From the NCBI RefSeq assembly GCF_029689925.1, contig NZ_CP121445.1, positions 5,006,501 to 5,070,500 of the forward strand: a stretch of 64,000 nucleotides of DNA, given 5' to 3'. Origin of the DNA: Anaerocolumna sp. AGMB13025. GTDB lineage: Bacteria > Bacillota > Clostridia > Lachnospirales > Lachnospiraceae. Under the pieces are notes generated by a model. That model saw nothing but the letters and a program-made list of their open reading frames with translations. It did no database searches and was not told where the DNA came from. The position numbers and the translations under genes were made by a program. Positions 53,605 to 63,268 of the stretch are shown piece after piece; position 1 is the stretch's first letter, and the number at the start of each line of letters is the position of its first letter.

Positions 53605-54357
53605 TAGCACGCCTCTTTTCTTTATTTTTGACCAAATATCAAATTGTATATTAATTCAATTAATTTGATAATTTTTAACTAGGTTTACAAAATTTGGGTT
53701 GTTAAAAAGACGTTCTTGAGCATTTTTAGAGTACACAAGAACGCCTTTGTTCATTGGTTATTATAATACAGAATAATTATAATATCAATCTTTTTTTAAA
53801 GCGATTTCACTTCTTTTTTTATGGATTTTACAGCGTATAATAATGTATATATTTTCACAAATTAATATTTATAAGCTTTTATGCATGTTTTCACACTAAT
53901 GCCCTGTTTTTTCCTTGTAAATACATATGTGTTTCTCTGAAAGACATTTTAAAAAAGTGAATAAATATCTAGGTTTTTTACCTGCTTTCCGGTCATAGCT
54001 AAATACTAAGTTTCACTTTAGTCCATTAATAAATTATCATAATAAAGTTATTAATATATTTGTTCCCTCAAGGATGAAACAGCGGCTTTATTTTTTCTTT
54101 AAAACCGATGTTGACTTTGTTTATCCTAAACGTAAGACTTCATATATTATACATTTATTATTAATACTACTGTTTTTCCTCGACAAAAAAGTCATACATA
54201 CCGTATCATTACTAGAAAAGGTTAAAAAACTGATTAAGTCTGATTGTCTTTTAACCGATATATTGATACAACAAGATGATTTCTTAAATTAGCATATAAC
54301 AGCTTGCATAACTTTTATAGGAATCATACCATTAAACTTTAACCGGAGGTACTTACC
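53605..54357. other. 753-bp gap between gltB and fliK-like gene
   Basis: AT-rich, with divergent gene starts at both ends, so it should hold two promoters, neither clear to me. The only strong structure is the hairpin at 53704-53748. The 72-residue frame at 54074 lacks a usable ribosome site and is not called. Confidence 0.5.
53704..53748 (-). terminator. Terminator-like hairpin in the gltB leader
   Basis: On the minus strand AAAGGCGTTCTTG pairs with CAAGAACGTCTTT (one mismatch) and runs into TTTTTAAC. It lies upstream of gltB and reads toward it. It is therefore either an attenuator in a long leader or the end of an unseen short transcript. Confidence 0.6.
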
Positions 54358-56313
54358 ATGTTAAACAACAGAATCTCACAAGCCAATACCGGTATACAGC
54401 AATCCCTTAACTCCTCGACCGCTGCTTCTGTAAGTTCTGGTTCCTCCCAAACTGTTAATTCAACAGCGGGCCTTGAGAAGGGGCAGATAATAAAGGGTGA
54501 GGTAACTGATCTTAGAAGTAATGAGGTAAGTGTAAAACTAGAGGACGGCAGGGTGTTAACCGGTAAACTAGAAGATGCTAAAAATCTGGCCATCGGAGAT
54601 AAAGTTGTATTCCGGGTTGAAGACGTTTCCCTTAAGAATCTGACCTTAAAAATCATTTCCAGTGCAGATTTAAAATCTGAGGCTACTACCATAGAGAAAG
54701 CTCTAGAAGCCGCCGGTTTAACAAAAAACAGCCGTAATAACGGCATCGTGCAGGAATTATTAAATCAGCAAATGTCTATCGATAAACGAACCATATCCCA
54801 ATTAATACAGCAGTCTATTCTATATAAAGATACCTCTGTGAATACGCTGGTACTAATGAATAAATTCCATATTCCCGTTAATGAAGCAAACATCCGACAG
54901 TTTACGGCTTATCAGAATTCGGATCAAAGCCTTCTTAACCAGTTTAGTTCCCTATCGGAGTCAATTACACAATTATTTACTCCTGAGGAAACCTTACCGT
55001 TTCAGGAATACTTAGCCCGTACTTCTGACTTATTTAATTTCATATTAAAAGAACCTGGCGGTATGATAGAGGATGGGGCAGTACATGATTTGCCCTTTGA
55101 GAAACCCGGCACCTCAAAGGAAACTGCCGGTCAGGTTCTCACTAGCAATGCATTAAAAAATGTAAATCCAGAAATCTTATTAAAAAATGGCAGTCCATTA
55201 TATCTTACGAATGGACAGACAACCGGTTCGCTGCTATCAAAAGAGGAAGCCCTTGACCTGGCATCCTTACTAAGATCAGAGCCCAGAGCCAATGCAGTGC
55301 TTGGTTCCGATTTTCTGGCTGCTCTAACGGATGGCAGTGCCGATATCGGAGAAACAGCTCAGATTTTAAACGGACTTCTTGAAAACGATGAATTTTCTGC
55401 TAATTTAACCAGCTCTTCGTCGGTACAGGCGATTCTTTTGGCTGCTAAGGAACTAAGTTACCATAACAATATAATTGGTGCTTCTTTCTCCTTAAGAGAC
55501 CGCATGAAATTAATTAATGATTTATCTGCTTTTCTCTCAACAGAAAATATCACATCTGACGACAAAGAAAGCTTTTCTTTATTAAAAGACCGGATACTGT
55601 CCGGGACACAAACCTCTAAGGAAGTTCTCTCCTTTATACATGCTAACTTAGATAACGCAGAGGAAGAATCCGTAAAGACTCTGCTATCTTCAAAGGAGTT
55701 TAAGATGCTGGTAAAAGATGCTTTGCTGGATAAATGGACCTTAGATCCAAAGTCTCTGGGAAAAAACGAAGATATAAACCGGCACTTTGAGAGTTTCGTA
55801 AACCAGATGAATGATCTGAAAGAATTGATAAATGAGACAGCCAGCAGTGGAACAGGGACTCTTTCCAGTCAGGTAAACCATCTAAATGAAAACGTTACTT
55901 TTATGCATACCTTAAACCAGTTTTTTACCTATGTGCAGCTGCCCTTAAAGCTTAAAAATCAGTTTACTGATGGTGAATTATATGTTTATTCCAGGAAAAA
56001 ACCCTGCAGAACAGCGGCAGATGGGATCAGTGTTTTACTGCATCTGGATATGGAACACCTCGGTCCTCTGGATGTATACCTGGATTTGCAGGACAAAAAC
56101 CTGATAAGCAAATTTTATCTGGCAGACGCCGGGATTATGAATCTGATATCAACGAATATACCACTTCTTACAGAAGCACTGAAAGCAAAGGGTTATGTGT
56201 TAAATGCTGAAGTATTGCAACGGGAAAAAACAGTGAATGTAGTAGAAGATTTTCTGAAAGCAGATACCCAGACTCCTTCCATTACACGTTACAATTTTGA
56301 TTTACGGGCATAG
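54358..56313 (+). CDS. Flagellar hook-length control FliK-like protein
   Basis: 651 residues. The N-terminal 40 residues are rich in Ser, Thr, Asn and Gln. A short beta domain follows (GQIIKGEVTDLRSNEVSVKLEDGRVLTGKLEDA), then a long helical middle. The C-terminal 90 residues (LHLDMEHLGPLDVYLDLQDKN ... LLTEALKAKGY) look like the Flg_hook domain of FliK, which switches export specificity when the hook is finished. CGGAGG precedes the ATG. It stands alone, away from any flagellar operon. A clostridial family of unknown function with a similar layout is the main alternative. Confidence 0.6.
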   Translation: MLNNRISQANTGIQQSLNSSTAASVSSGSSQTVNSTAGLEKGQIIKGEVTDLRSNEVSVKLEDGRVLTGKLEDAKNLAIGDKVVFRVEDVSLKNLTLKIISSADLKSEATTIEKALEAAGLTKNSRNNGIVQELLNQQMSIDKRTISQLIQQSILYKDTSVNTLVLMNKFHIPVNEANIRQFTAYQNSDQSLLNQFSSLSESITQLFTPEETLPFQEYLARTSDLFNFILKEPGGMIEDGAVHDLPFEKPGTSKETAGQVLTSNALKNVNPEILLKNGSPLYLTNGQTTGSLLSKEEALDLASLLRSEPRANAVLGSDFLAALTDGSADIGETAQILNGLLENDEFSANLTSSSSVQAILLAAKELSYHNNIIGASFSLRDRMKLINDLSAFLSTENITSDDKESFSLLKDRILSGTQTSKEVLSFIHANLDNAEEESVKTLLSSKEFKMLVKDALLDKWTLDPKSLGKNEDINRHFESFVNQMNDLKELINETASSGTGTLSSQVNHLNENVTFMHTLNQFFTYVQLPLKLKNQFTDGELYVYSRKKPCRTAADGISVLLHLDMEHLGPLDVYLDLQDKNLISKFYLADAGIMNLISTNIPLLTEALKAKGYVLNAEVLQREKTVNVVEDFLKADTQTPSITRYNFDLRA

Positions 56314-56438
56314 AGGTATGAACAAGGTATCCAGTGACCTAATCTTTCAGCCTGAGCAGATTACATTTAAATATCCTTTCTAAGAAGCACATAACAAAAG
56401 CAGATTGTTTTACTGATAAAAACAGCGCTTATTCCATA

Positions 56439-56481
56439 AAAAGGAGTGTAATGATTTCGATAAGTTCATTACACCCCTTTT
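56439..56481 (+). terminator. Rho-independent terminator after fliK-like gene
   Basis: The stem AAAGGAGTGTAATGA (about 56440-56454) pairs with TCATTACACCCCTTT with one mismatch and is followed by a T-rich stretch. The remaining 56482-56651 is plain AT-rich sequence. Confidence 0.75.
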
Positions 56482-56651
56482 ACTTCACTATATTAATTGC
56501 TTTATTAATAACAATATTAATTATAACAAATTTATGATTAACCTAATTAATATCATTGTAATACTATTCTAAAAATAATTCTCAATTTTATTGTTTCTAT
56601 TATTTGATTACTTCATTCTTGTGAATTAATAATTTTAATCTTTCCTATCGG

Positions 56652-57005
56652 TTAATCCTGCAAACTGCGTTCTTCAAATTCATCAAAAATATAATTGAGT
56701 ACGGAAGGCATACCAACAAACTCAGCGCCATACTTAAAATTACCATCTTCTTCTGGTTCCTGTCTGATAATCTTAACCACGCTGTACAGGGTAGAATCCT
56801 TATCCCCTAACTGTAATTTTGCATTAAAATAATACTCTACCGGCAAAATGCTTTTGGATTTAAAACCAATTCCATCTTTTGATATATTAATTACTTCAAT
56901 TGGGGCATCAATATGATCTACCCGGATATTATCCTGTCTAAAAAGACTGGAAATATCTAAATTCAAACTCACATCCAACCGTTTGCTGCGTCTTTTTTCG
57001 TCCAT
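56652..57005 (-). CDS. PilZ domain protein (probable c-di-GMP effector)
   Basis: 117 residues. The c-di-GMP contact motifs are visible: RRSKRLD near the N-terminus (RxxxR type) and NISKDGIGF (D/NxSxxG type) in the middle, inside a beta-barrel pattern. Such single-domain proteins relay c-di-GMP to targets such as flagella or exopolysaccharide enzymes. The FliK-like gene is convergent with it, which is suggestive only. The site before the ATG (GGAGGAGCAGGG) is strong. Confidence 0.88.
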   Translation of the reverse strand: MDEKRRSKRLDVSLNLDISSLFRQDNIRVDHIDAPIEVINISKDGIGFKSKSILPVEYYFNAKLQLGDKDSTLYSVVKIIRQEPEEDGNFKYGAEFVGMPSVLNYIFDEFEERSLQD

Positions 57006-57174
57006 CCCTGCTCCTCCGCTTTATTGCACATTTGATTCAATATATTCGAAACTAACGAGTGAAATTTATGCTTCTATTACAAAGTTACCCCTGTAATATC
57101 CAACATGTTTTATTCATTATATCTTAAATTATGCCATAAAGCAACAAAGAGCAGTTACTATTTACAGTTACTAT

Positions 57175-58602
57175 TTACAGGAGTTCTTTTAAGATACGGT
57201 TAATCATGCCTGGGTCAGCCTTACCTTTCATTTCTTTCATGGTCTGTCCGACTAGGAAACCAAGAGCTTTTTCTTTACCGTTATGGTAATCATCTACGGA
57301 AGCAGGATTAGCAGCTATTATTTTTTCGATGGTGGAGCGAAGTAAGCCTTCATCGCTTACCATGGATAACCCTTTATCTTCTACATAGCTAACCGGATCA
57401 ATATCTGATTTAAAGATTTCTTCGAAGACTTCCTTTGCAACCGTCCGGTTAATCTTACCGTCTCCAATCAAACCTATGAGTTTTGCTAAATTAACAGCCT
57501 GAAAAGCAATGTTTTCAGCCTCCATCTCCTGTTCTTTTAAAAGACGCATGGTTTCTACCATAAGCCAGTTGGAAACTTCCTTTGGCTTGCCGCATAGCGC
57601 AACGGTTTCTTCAAAGATATCGGCAAGTTTTTTAGAACCAGTTATAATACCTGCATCATATGCCGGAATGTCATATTCCGATTCGTAACGCAGCATTTTC
57701 TCGTCTCTTAGTTCTGGTTGGCGGGCTTTAATTTCTTTTAACCATTCGTCACTGATTTCAATCGGCACCAGGTCAGGCTCCGGAAAATAGCGGTAATCCT
57801 GGGCATCTTCTTTCGAACGCATAGCAAAACTGGTGTCCTTATTATCATCCCAGCGTCTGGTTTCTTGTACTACGGCTTTGCCATATTCCAGTAACTCTAT
57901 CTGTCTTTTTCTCTCTCCTTCAATAGCTCTTGCTATAGCTTTAAAGGAGTTCATATTTTTCATTTCCGTACGGGTACCGAATTTCTCGGCTCCGACTTCT
58001 CTTATGGATAAGTTAATATCGGCGCGAAGGGAACCTTCCTGCATCTTACAATCGGATACTCCAAGGTACTGAAGGATTAGTTTTAATTTTTCAAGATAAG
58101 CGATAACCTCATCGGCAGATCTCATATCCGGATCACTAACTATTTCAATCAGGGGGACTCCACAGCGGTTATAATCCACTAAGGTACAGTCTTCCCAAGG
58201 ATCATGTATTAATTTACCAGCATCCTCTTCCATATGGATTTCGTGGATACCAATTACTTTTTTTACTCCGCCGGTTTCAATTTCAATTCCGCCGTTACGG
58301 CAGATTGGAAGATAGAGCTGGGATACCTGATAAGCCTTTGGCAGGTCAGGATAAAAGTAGTTCTTGCGGTCAAATTTGCAATTCTGGGTTATGGTACAAT
58401 TGGTTGCCAATCCGGCAGCCATGGCAAATTCAACAACTTTTTTATTTAATACCGGAAGTGTACCCGGCATACCGGTGCAGACCGGACAGCAATGCGTATT
58501 CGGTTCACCACCAAACTGGGTGGTACATCCACAGAAAATTTTAGTTTCCGTAGCTAATTCCACATGCACTTCCAAACCAATGACAGTTTCATATGATTTC
58601 AT
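57175..58602 (-). CDS. gatB: Asp-tRNA(Asn)/Glu-tRNA(Gln) amidotransferase subunit B
   Basis: 475 residues. GatB phosphorylates the tRNA-bound Asp or Glu and binds tRNA. Seen are ETVIGLEVHVELATETKIFCGC, CPVCTGMPGTLPVLN, KFDRKNYFYPDLPKAYQVSQ, DAQDYRYFPEPDL and the YqeY-like tail ending LVGQTMKEMKGKADP. The start codon is 17 nt after a family B leader hairpin (58603-58650). The gene is the last of aspS-gatC-gatA-gatB, separated from gatA by 111 nt, unusually wide for this operon. Confidence 0.97.
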   Translation of the reverse strand: MKSYETVIGLEVHVELATETKIFCGCTTQFGGEPNTHCCPVCTGMPGTLPVLNKKVVEFAMAAGLATNCTITQNCKFDRKNYFYPDLPKAYQVSQLYLPICRNGGIEIETGGVKKVIGIHEIHMEEDAGKLIHDPWEDCTLVDYNRCGVPLIEIVSDPDMRSADEVIAYLEKLKLILQYLGVSDCKMQEGSLRADINLSIREVGAEKFGTRTEMKNMNSFKAIARAIEGERKRQIELLEYGKAVVQETRRWDDNKDTSFAMRSKEDAQDYRYFPEPDLVPIEISDEWLKEIKARQPELRDEKMLRYESEYDIPAYDAGIITGSKKLADIFEETVALCGKPKEVSNWLMVETMRLLKEQEMEAENIAFQAVNLAKLIGLIGDGKINRTVAKEVFEEIFKSDIDPVSYVEDKGLSMVSDEGLLRSTIEKIIAANPASVDDYHNGKEKALGFLVGQTMKEMKGKADPGMINRILKELL

Positions 58603-58650
58603 AATTTACACCCATTGCATATCCCAGGTGACCTGGGATAATGCCACAAA
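58603..58650 (-). promoter_or_regulatory. Family B covarying leader hairpin (gatB)
   Basis: Minus strand: TGTGGCAT, stem TATCCCAGG, loop TCA, stem CCTGGGATA, then TGCAATGGGTGTAAATT and ATG (17 nt). GGGTG probably serves as the ribosome site. The second copy is at 40645-40693. Confidence 0.75.
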
Positions 58651-58713
58651 TAAGAATGTGTGAAAGTTTCTCAGTGTGGCAACAACCTTTCTTATAATTA
58701 ATTTCTTTCACGC

Positions 58714-60168
58714 TTACGCCTCCTTATTTCTGGTTTGGGATTGTTCAAAGCTATAAGCCGCACGGATGATGTCTTTTTCACCGAAATGTTTTCCGATTAA
58801 CTGCATACCAATTGGCAGCCCTTTGGAATCAGCACCACAGGGTAAACTGATTGCCGGTAATCCCGCCAGGTTAACCGATACCGTATAAATATCTCCCAAA
58901 TACATCTTTAAAGGATCTGACAGACTTTCTCCTAGCTTTGGTGCTGTGGAGGGGGCAGTTGGTCCTAAAATTATATCATATTTTTGAAATGCCTTGTCAA
59001 AGCCTTCTTTAATAATGGCTTTTACCTTTAAGGCTTTATTATAATAAGCATCATAATAACCGGAACTTAATACGAAAGCACCTATCATCATTCTTCGTTT
59101 TACTTCATTACCAAAACCTTCACTTCTGGTCTTTTTATAAACATCCTGAAGTCCTTCAAATTCCTCAGTACGATAGCCGTATTTTACACCGTCATATCTG
59201 GATAGATTAGAACTTGCTTCGGCAGACGCGACTACATAATAGGCAGGAATTGCAGAATCCACCGCCTCTAGATCAAATTCCTCCACAACAGCGCCCATGG
59301 CTCTAAATACCTCTGCTGCCTTTAAGATACTCGCCTTAATTTCCTCATCCAGTCCGTCACCTAAATATCCTTTAGGAATACCGATTTTCATTCCTTTCAC
59401 ATCATCTATTAAGGCTGCGGTATATTCATAAGACGTCTTGGCAACTGAGGTGGAATCCTTGGCATCATGTCCGGATATAATATCAAGAGCTACTGTACAG
59501 TCGGATACGGTCCTTGCAATAGGTCCAATCTGATCTAAGGAGGAAGCATAGGCAATGAGTCCGTATCTTGATACGGTACCATAAGTAGGCTTTATCCCCG
59601 TTACACCGCAAAAAGCACTTGGCTGGCGGATGGAACCGCCGGTATCGGAACCTAACGCATAAAAAGCTTCATTTGCAGCAACTGCGGCTGCGGAACCACC
59701 ACTGGAACCTCCTGGTACATGGTCCGTATTTCTGGGATTATTGGTAACACCAAAATACGAAGTCTCTGTTGTACTTCCCATTGCAAATTCATCCATATTG
59801 GTTTTACCAATAATTACAGCTCCTGCCTTTTGAAGCTTCTCGATAACCGTTGCGTTATAAGGCGGTTTAAAGTTATATAATATCTTCGATGCACAGGTTG
59901 TCTTTACGCCTTTGGTACAGATATTATCCTTAATGGCTACCGGTACACCGGCAAGAGGGGAATCACTAAATTCACCGGCTTCCATTAATTTCTGCACTTC
60001 TTCGGCACGGGCTAAGGCCTCTTGCTCCATGACAGTTACATAACAATGATAGGAGTCATCGCTTGCCTTAATCTTTTCTAACTGGGCTTTTGTGGCTTCC
60101 ACTACCGAAATTTCTTTATTCTTAATTTTTCTGCCCAATTCCAGGGCAGATAAGGTGGTTATGTCCAT
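58714..60168 (-). CDS. gatA: Asp-tRNA(Asn)/Glu-tRNA(Gln) amidotransferase subunit A
   Basis: 484 residues from the ATG at 60168 (MDITTLSALELG), with AGAGG before it. The frame extends six codons further upstream. The amidase-signature triad is visible: Lys in PVAIKDNICTKG, the cis-Ser in GGSSGGSAAAVAA and the catalytic Ser in DTGGSIRQPSAFCG. GatA hydrolyses glutamine to deliver ammonia to GatB. It lies 54 nt after gatC. Confidence 0.97.
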   Translation of the reverse strand: MDITTLSALELGRKIKNKEISVVEATKAQLEKIKASDDSYHCYVTVMEQEALARAEEVQKLMEAGEFSDSPLAGVPVAIKDNICTKGVKTTCASKILYNFKPPYNATVIEKLQKAGAVIIGKTNMDEFAMGSTTETSYFGVTNNPRNTDHVPGGSSGGSAAAVAANEAFYALGSDTGGSIRQPSAFCGVTGIKPTYGTVSRYGLIAYASSLDQIGPIARTVSDCTVALDIISGHDAKDSTSVAKTSYEYTAALIDDVKGMKIGIPKGYLGDGLDEEIKASILKAAEVFRAMGAVVEEFDLEAVDSAIPAYYVVASAEASSNLSRYDGVKYGYRTEEFEGLQDVYKKTRSEGFGNEVKRRMMIGAFVLSSGYYDAYYNKALKVKAIIKEGFDKAFQKYDIILGPTAPSTAPKLGESLSDPLKMYLGDIYTVSVNLAGLPAISLPCGADSKGLPIGMQLIGKHFGEKDIIRAAYSFEQSQTRNKEA

Positions 60169-60222
60169 TTTAACCTCTTTTCTCACATTTCTGCTTTCAC
60201 ATTTTCATTCTTTTCTGCTATC

Positions 60223-60510
60223 TTACTCAACTGTCTTAGGAACCATAAAACATCCGTCTTTGCTGGCAGGTGCATTGGCAAGTAAGGCATCTCTGTCGGG
60301 TCCATTCACTACCACATCTTCACGGAAAACATTACGGATGGGGAAAACATGGGACATAGGTTCAATATGCTCGGTATCCAGTTCATTCATGGTGTCCATA
60401 TAGGCTAAAATACTGCCTAAGTCTTTCTTGGCTTTTTCCTTTTCTTCCCCGCTTAATTCCAGTTTAGCCAGGGCTGCTACATATTCTATTGTTTCATCTG
60501 TTATTGCCAT
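60223..60510 (-). CDS. gatC: Asp-tRNA(Asn)/Glu-tRNA(Gln) amidotransferase subunit C
   Basis: 95 residues from the ATG at 60510, preceded by GAAAGGAG. The frame runs 14 codons further upstream without a site. Family features are ITDETIEYVAALAKLELS, DLGSILAYMDTMNELDTEHIEPMSHVFP, and the C-terminal DRDALLANAPASKDGCFMVPKTVE. GatC stabilises the GatA-GatB interface. It lies 71 nt after aspS. Confidence 0.96.
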   Translation of the reverse strand: MAITDETIEYVAALAKLELSGEEKEKAKKDLGSILAYMDTMNELDTEHIEPMSHVFPIRNVFREDVVVNGPDRDALLANAPASKDGCFMVPKTVE

Positions 60511-60581
60511 GTTATTACTCCTTTCATATATCAACTCTTCCTGCCTGATCAATGCTTCCTGCTAAATCAGTTCTTCGCTGA

Positions 60582-61922
60582 TTAAGGTTCAAGTCTTGAC
60601 ACATCTCTTGGGAAGAAAGTGGTTTCTCTTACATTCTGTTCATCTAAAAGCCTCATAGTCAGACGTTCCAGACCAATTCCAAGACCACCATGAGGCGGCA
60701 TGCCGTGTTTGTGAATCATCAGGAAGTTGGTGAAATCGGCTGGATCCATTCCTCTTGCCATCATCTTTGCTACCTGTTCCTCATAGGAGTGAATTCTCTG
60801 TCCTCCGGTCGTTATCTCCATGCCTTTAAATAATAAGTCAAAACTTAAGGTGAATTTATGATCTGCCGGATCATCCATAGCATAGAAGGGTCTCTTCTTG
60901 GAAGGATAGTGGGTTACAAATACAAAATCACTGTTGTACTCTTCTTTAAAATATCTTCCAATCAGTATTTCTTCTTCTGGTTCTAAATCATAAGGGTTTC
61001 GGATTTTACGTTCATATTTTTCCGATACCAGCCTTTTGGCTTCATCAAAACGGACTGCCGGGAAATTTAATACACTTGGTAATTCTATTCCTAATATCTT
61101 AATTTCTTTCGCATATTCTTCGGATAAGAACTGGAAGGTATATTTTAGCATAGCAGCTTCCATTTCCATTATATCTTCAAAACCGTCAATGTATCCCATC
61201 TCAAAGTCAAGGCTGGTATATTCATTGAGATGTCTGGTGGTGTTATGTTTTTCGGCACGGAATACCGGAGCTGCTTCAAAAACCCTGTCATATACTCCAA
61301 CCATAGTCTGTTTGTAAAACTGAGGACTCTGGGCCAGGAAAGCTTTTTTACCAAAGTACTCCAATTTAAATACATTGGCTCCGCCTTCTGCATTACCTGC
61401 TACAATTTTAGGTGTCCTGATTTCGGTAAAATTCTGGGAATACATAAAATCGCGGAAACCTCTTACGATTCCTTCCTGAATCTTAAAGATGGCTCTTTCC
61501 CTTAAGTTTCTTAAGGATATGGGACGTAAGGATAATTTTGTTTCAAGAGAAGTTTTTAGTTTCCATTTGCTGATTGGAATCGGCATTGTGGTATCTTGTG
61601 CAGGTTCCGATAAGATACGGATACCGGTAATACGGATTTCAAAACCGCCCGGTGCACGTTCTTCTAAAGCCGCTATACCCTTAACTTCAAGCGTCGCACC
61701 TTCTCTTAAGGATTTACTGTCAAAATCAGCAAGCTTTCCTTCTTCGTATACACACTGTACCAGACCATCATATCTTCTTAAAACAACAAAAGAGAATTCA
61801 CTCATATCACGTATGGTATGGACTGCTCCCCTGATTTTTATCTCCTTGCCGTATAAATCACCAGTCAGAATATCCTTAATCTCTACTGTATCTTTTTGTT
61901 TTAATCCATTTACAAAATCCAT
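60582..61922 (-). CDS. aspS: Aspartyl-tRNA synthetase, archaeal-type (probably non-discriminating)
   Basis: 446 residues, the short archaeal/eukaryal-type AspRS without the bacterial GAD insertion. Visible are the OB-fold anticodon domain (KEIKIRGAVHTIRDMSEFSFVVLRR), motif 2 (FRAEKHNTTRHLNEYTSLDFEMGY) and motif 3 (GLGIGLERLTMRLL). As first gene of an operon with gatCAB it probably charges both tRNA-Asp and tRNA-Asn with Asp, and GatCAB then makes Asn-tRNA-Asn. AGGAGG precedes the ATG. The operon is controlled by a T-box leader at 62080-62390. Confidence 0.93.
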   Translation of the reverse strand: MDFVNGLKQKDTVEIKDILTGDLYGKEIKIRGAVHTIRDMSEFSFVVLRRYDGLVQCVYEEGKLADFDSKSLREGATLEVKGIAALEERAPGGFEIRITGIRILSEPAQDTTMPIPISKWKLKTSLETKLSLRPISLRNLRERAIFKIQEGIVRGFRDFMYSQNFTEIRTPKIVAGNAEGGANVFKLEYFGKKAFLAQSPQFYKQTMVGVYDRVFEAAPVFRAEKHNTTRHLNEYTSLDFEMGYIDGFEDIMEMEAAMLKYTFQFLSEEYAKEIKILGIELPSVLNFPAVRFDEAKRLVSEKYERKIRNPYDLEPEEEILIGRYFKEEYNSDFVFVTHYPSKKRPFYAMDDPADHKFTLSFDLLFKGMEITTGGQRIHSYEEQVAKMMARGMDPADFTNFLMIHKHGMPPHGGLGIGLERLTMRLLDEQNVRETTFFPRDVSRLEP

Positions 61923-62079
61923 GTAATTGCCTCCTCGTACTTCTAATTTTAAAATAGGAAAGAGTCACTCCTCAGACTCTTATGACACCACTTTCGCCTC
62001 CCACAAGGGTTCTTATCTCATAGAATGACTATCTTTGAGATAACAAGTGTCAGTATTTAGACACTGATTTCTTTTACAC

Positions 62080-62390
62080 AAAAAAATCCCAGACATATAT
62101 GACTTACATTCATATATGTCTGGGACGGGATTCTATTGTTGTGTTATATTCCCGCGGTACCACCCGCATTGAAAACCTTATGGTTTTCCACTCTTACACT
62201 TAACGCGTGCGACGCATGAACCTACTGCGGAATACGTAACCGATTAATTCTATCCGTTCAACCCATGAGCTCCAGAGTGTTCCTTCCCATATCTATCATC
62301 CAAGGCATGCTCTCAGTCGGTGACACGCCATTCCTGTTAATCGATGCAATCCATACAGGTTAGTCTCTTTCATAGCTTATTATCATATTA
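62080..62390 (-). promoter_or_regulatory. T-box riboswitch leader of aspS-gatCAB
   Basis: The minus strand carries the T-box sequence GGTGGTACCGCGGG (62164-62151). A classic terminator follows, TCCCAGACATATATG / CATATATGTCTGGGA (62125-62087), running into seven T residues. The stem I region lies between about 62390 and 62230. A GAAC tetranucleotide at 62259-62256 sits where the specifier is expected, on the 3' side of stem I. It contains overlapping Glu (GAA) and Asn (AAC) codons. A second GAAC at 62282-62279 lies nearer the stem I apex. Confidence 0.92.
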
Positions 62391-62697
62391 ACTTATATAA
62401 ATACATGTACATTGTGTATTTTTTCATTTGACTTATATTAACACAGAAATATTTATCTGGCAAGGGTTAATTTTTATTTTTTATATTTCTGACAAGAGAA
62501 AAAATCAATAATCATTGAATATATCTGTTATCTTAATTTATAGATCATTTTAATCATTAGTTAAAATTTACATTTAATTAAATGATACTTTTTATGTAGA
62601 ATACGCATATTCCATTGTATTTTTTACGATATGGCTATAAAATAATAATATATATTTTAGGAAATATAGGAGATTTTTTTAAAGGGGTGATACTACT

Positions 62698-63111
62698 GTG
62701 GAATCTTATATGAAATTGAGTAAAAAGAAATATAATATAATTATCCTAATCATCTCAATCCTTATTTTAATTTCTCTTATTACAATAGTAATGAAATCCT
62801 CACCTCCTTGGCATTTTTCCAGTAAAGATATAGGATATATAGAGCTCAGAAAAAGTGGGAGCATAAATCCTATTAATATAACTGAATCTAGACAGATTAA
62901 TAATATTATCGATAAATTAGAGCGTAAAAAATATAAATTCAAAAACTTTAATATCGGTAGTGGATGGACATATCGCATCTTAATCTATAGTAGTAAAGGA
63001 CATTTAAAGGACGAGTTTGAAATCAATTATAATAATAGCTTAAGTTATGGTTTTGGTGTTTACTCGTATAGTGATTTAGATATTTCTTTTATTTCGGATT
63101 ACTTTAAATGA
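62698..63111 (+). CDS. Membrane-anchored protein of unknown function
   Basis: 137 residues from a GTG at 62698, with AAAGGGGTG upstream. An ATG four codons later is an alternative. The N-terminus has a basic stretch and one hydrophobic helix (about 14-34, IIILIISILILISLITIVM). An extracytoplasmic domain of about 100 residues follows, with no cysteine. The sequence IGYIELRKSGSINPINITESRQINNIIDKLE followed by SGWTYRILIYSSKG looks like a small beta-rich domain. I do not recognise a family. The surrounding DNA is very AT-rich. A terminator follows at 63167. Confidence 0.7.
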   Translation: MESYMKLSKKKYNIIILIISILILISLITIVMKSSPPWHFSSKDIGYIELRKSGSINPINITESRQINNIIDKLERKKYKFKNFNIGSGWTYRILIYSSKGHLKDEFEINYNNSLSYGFGVYSYSDLDISFISDYFK

Positions 63112-63166
63112 TTTATAAATCCATAACCATTAACTAATTTTAACCGTTCTTTTAAAAAAAAGTTTC

Positions 63167-63197
63167 AAGCCCTTTATTTGGGCTTAAAGACTTTTTT
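63167..63197 (+). terminator. Rho-independent terminator
   Basis: AAGCCC, loop TTTATTT, GGGCTT, then a short A-rich step and TTTTTT. It lies 55 nt after the stop of the unknown membrane protein. Confidence 0.75.
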
Positions 63198-63268
63198 AAT
63201 GATATTACAGACTCATGGTTATCACATTTTTCACTGGAAAGGATTGCTTTTTTTAATACGGTACATAA

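Noticed and set aside
54074..54292. 72-residue plus-strand frame before the fliK-like gene
   Set aside because: AAGG abuts the ATG with no spacing, the composition is that of random AT-rich DNA, and no family resemblance is seen.
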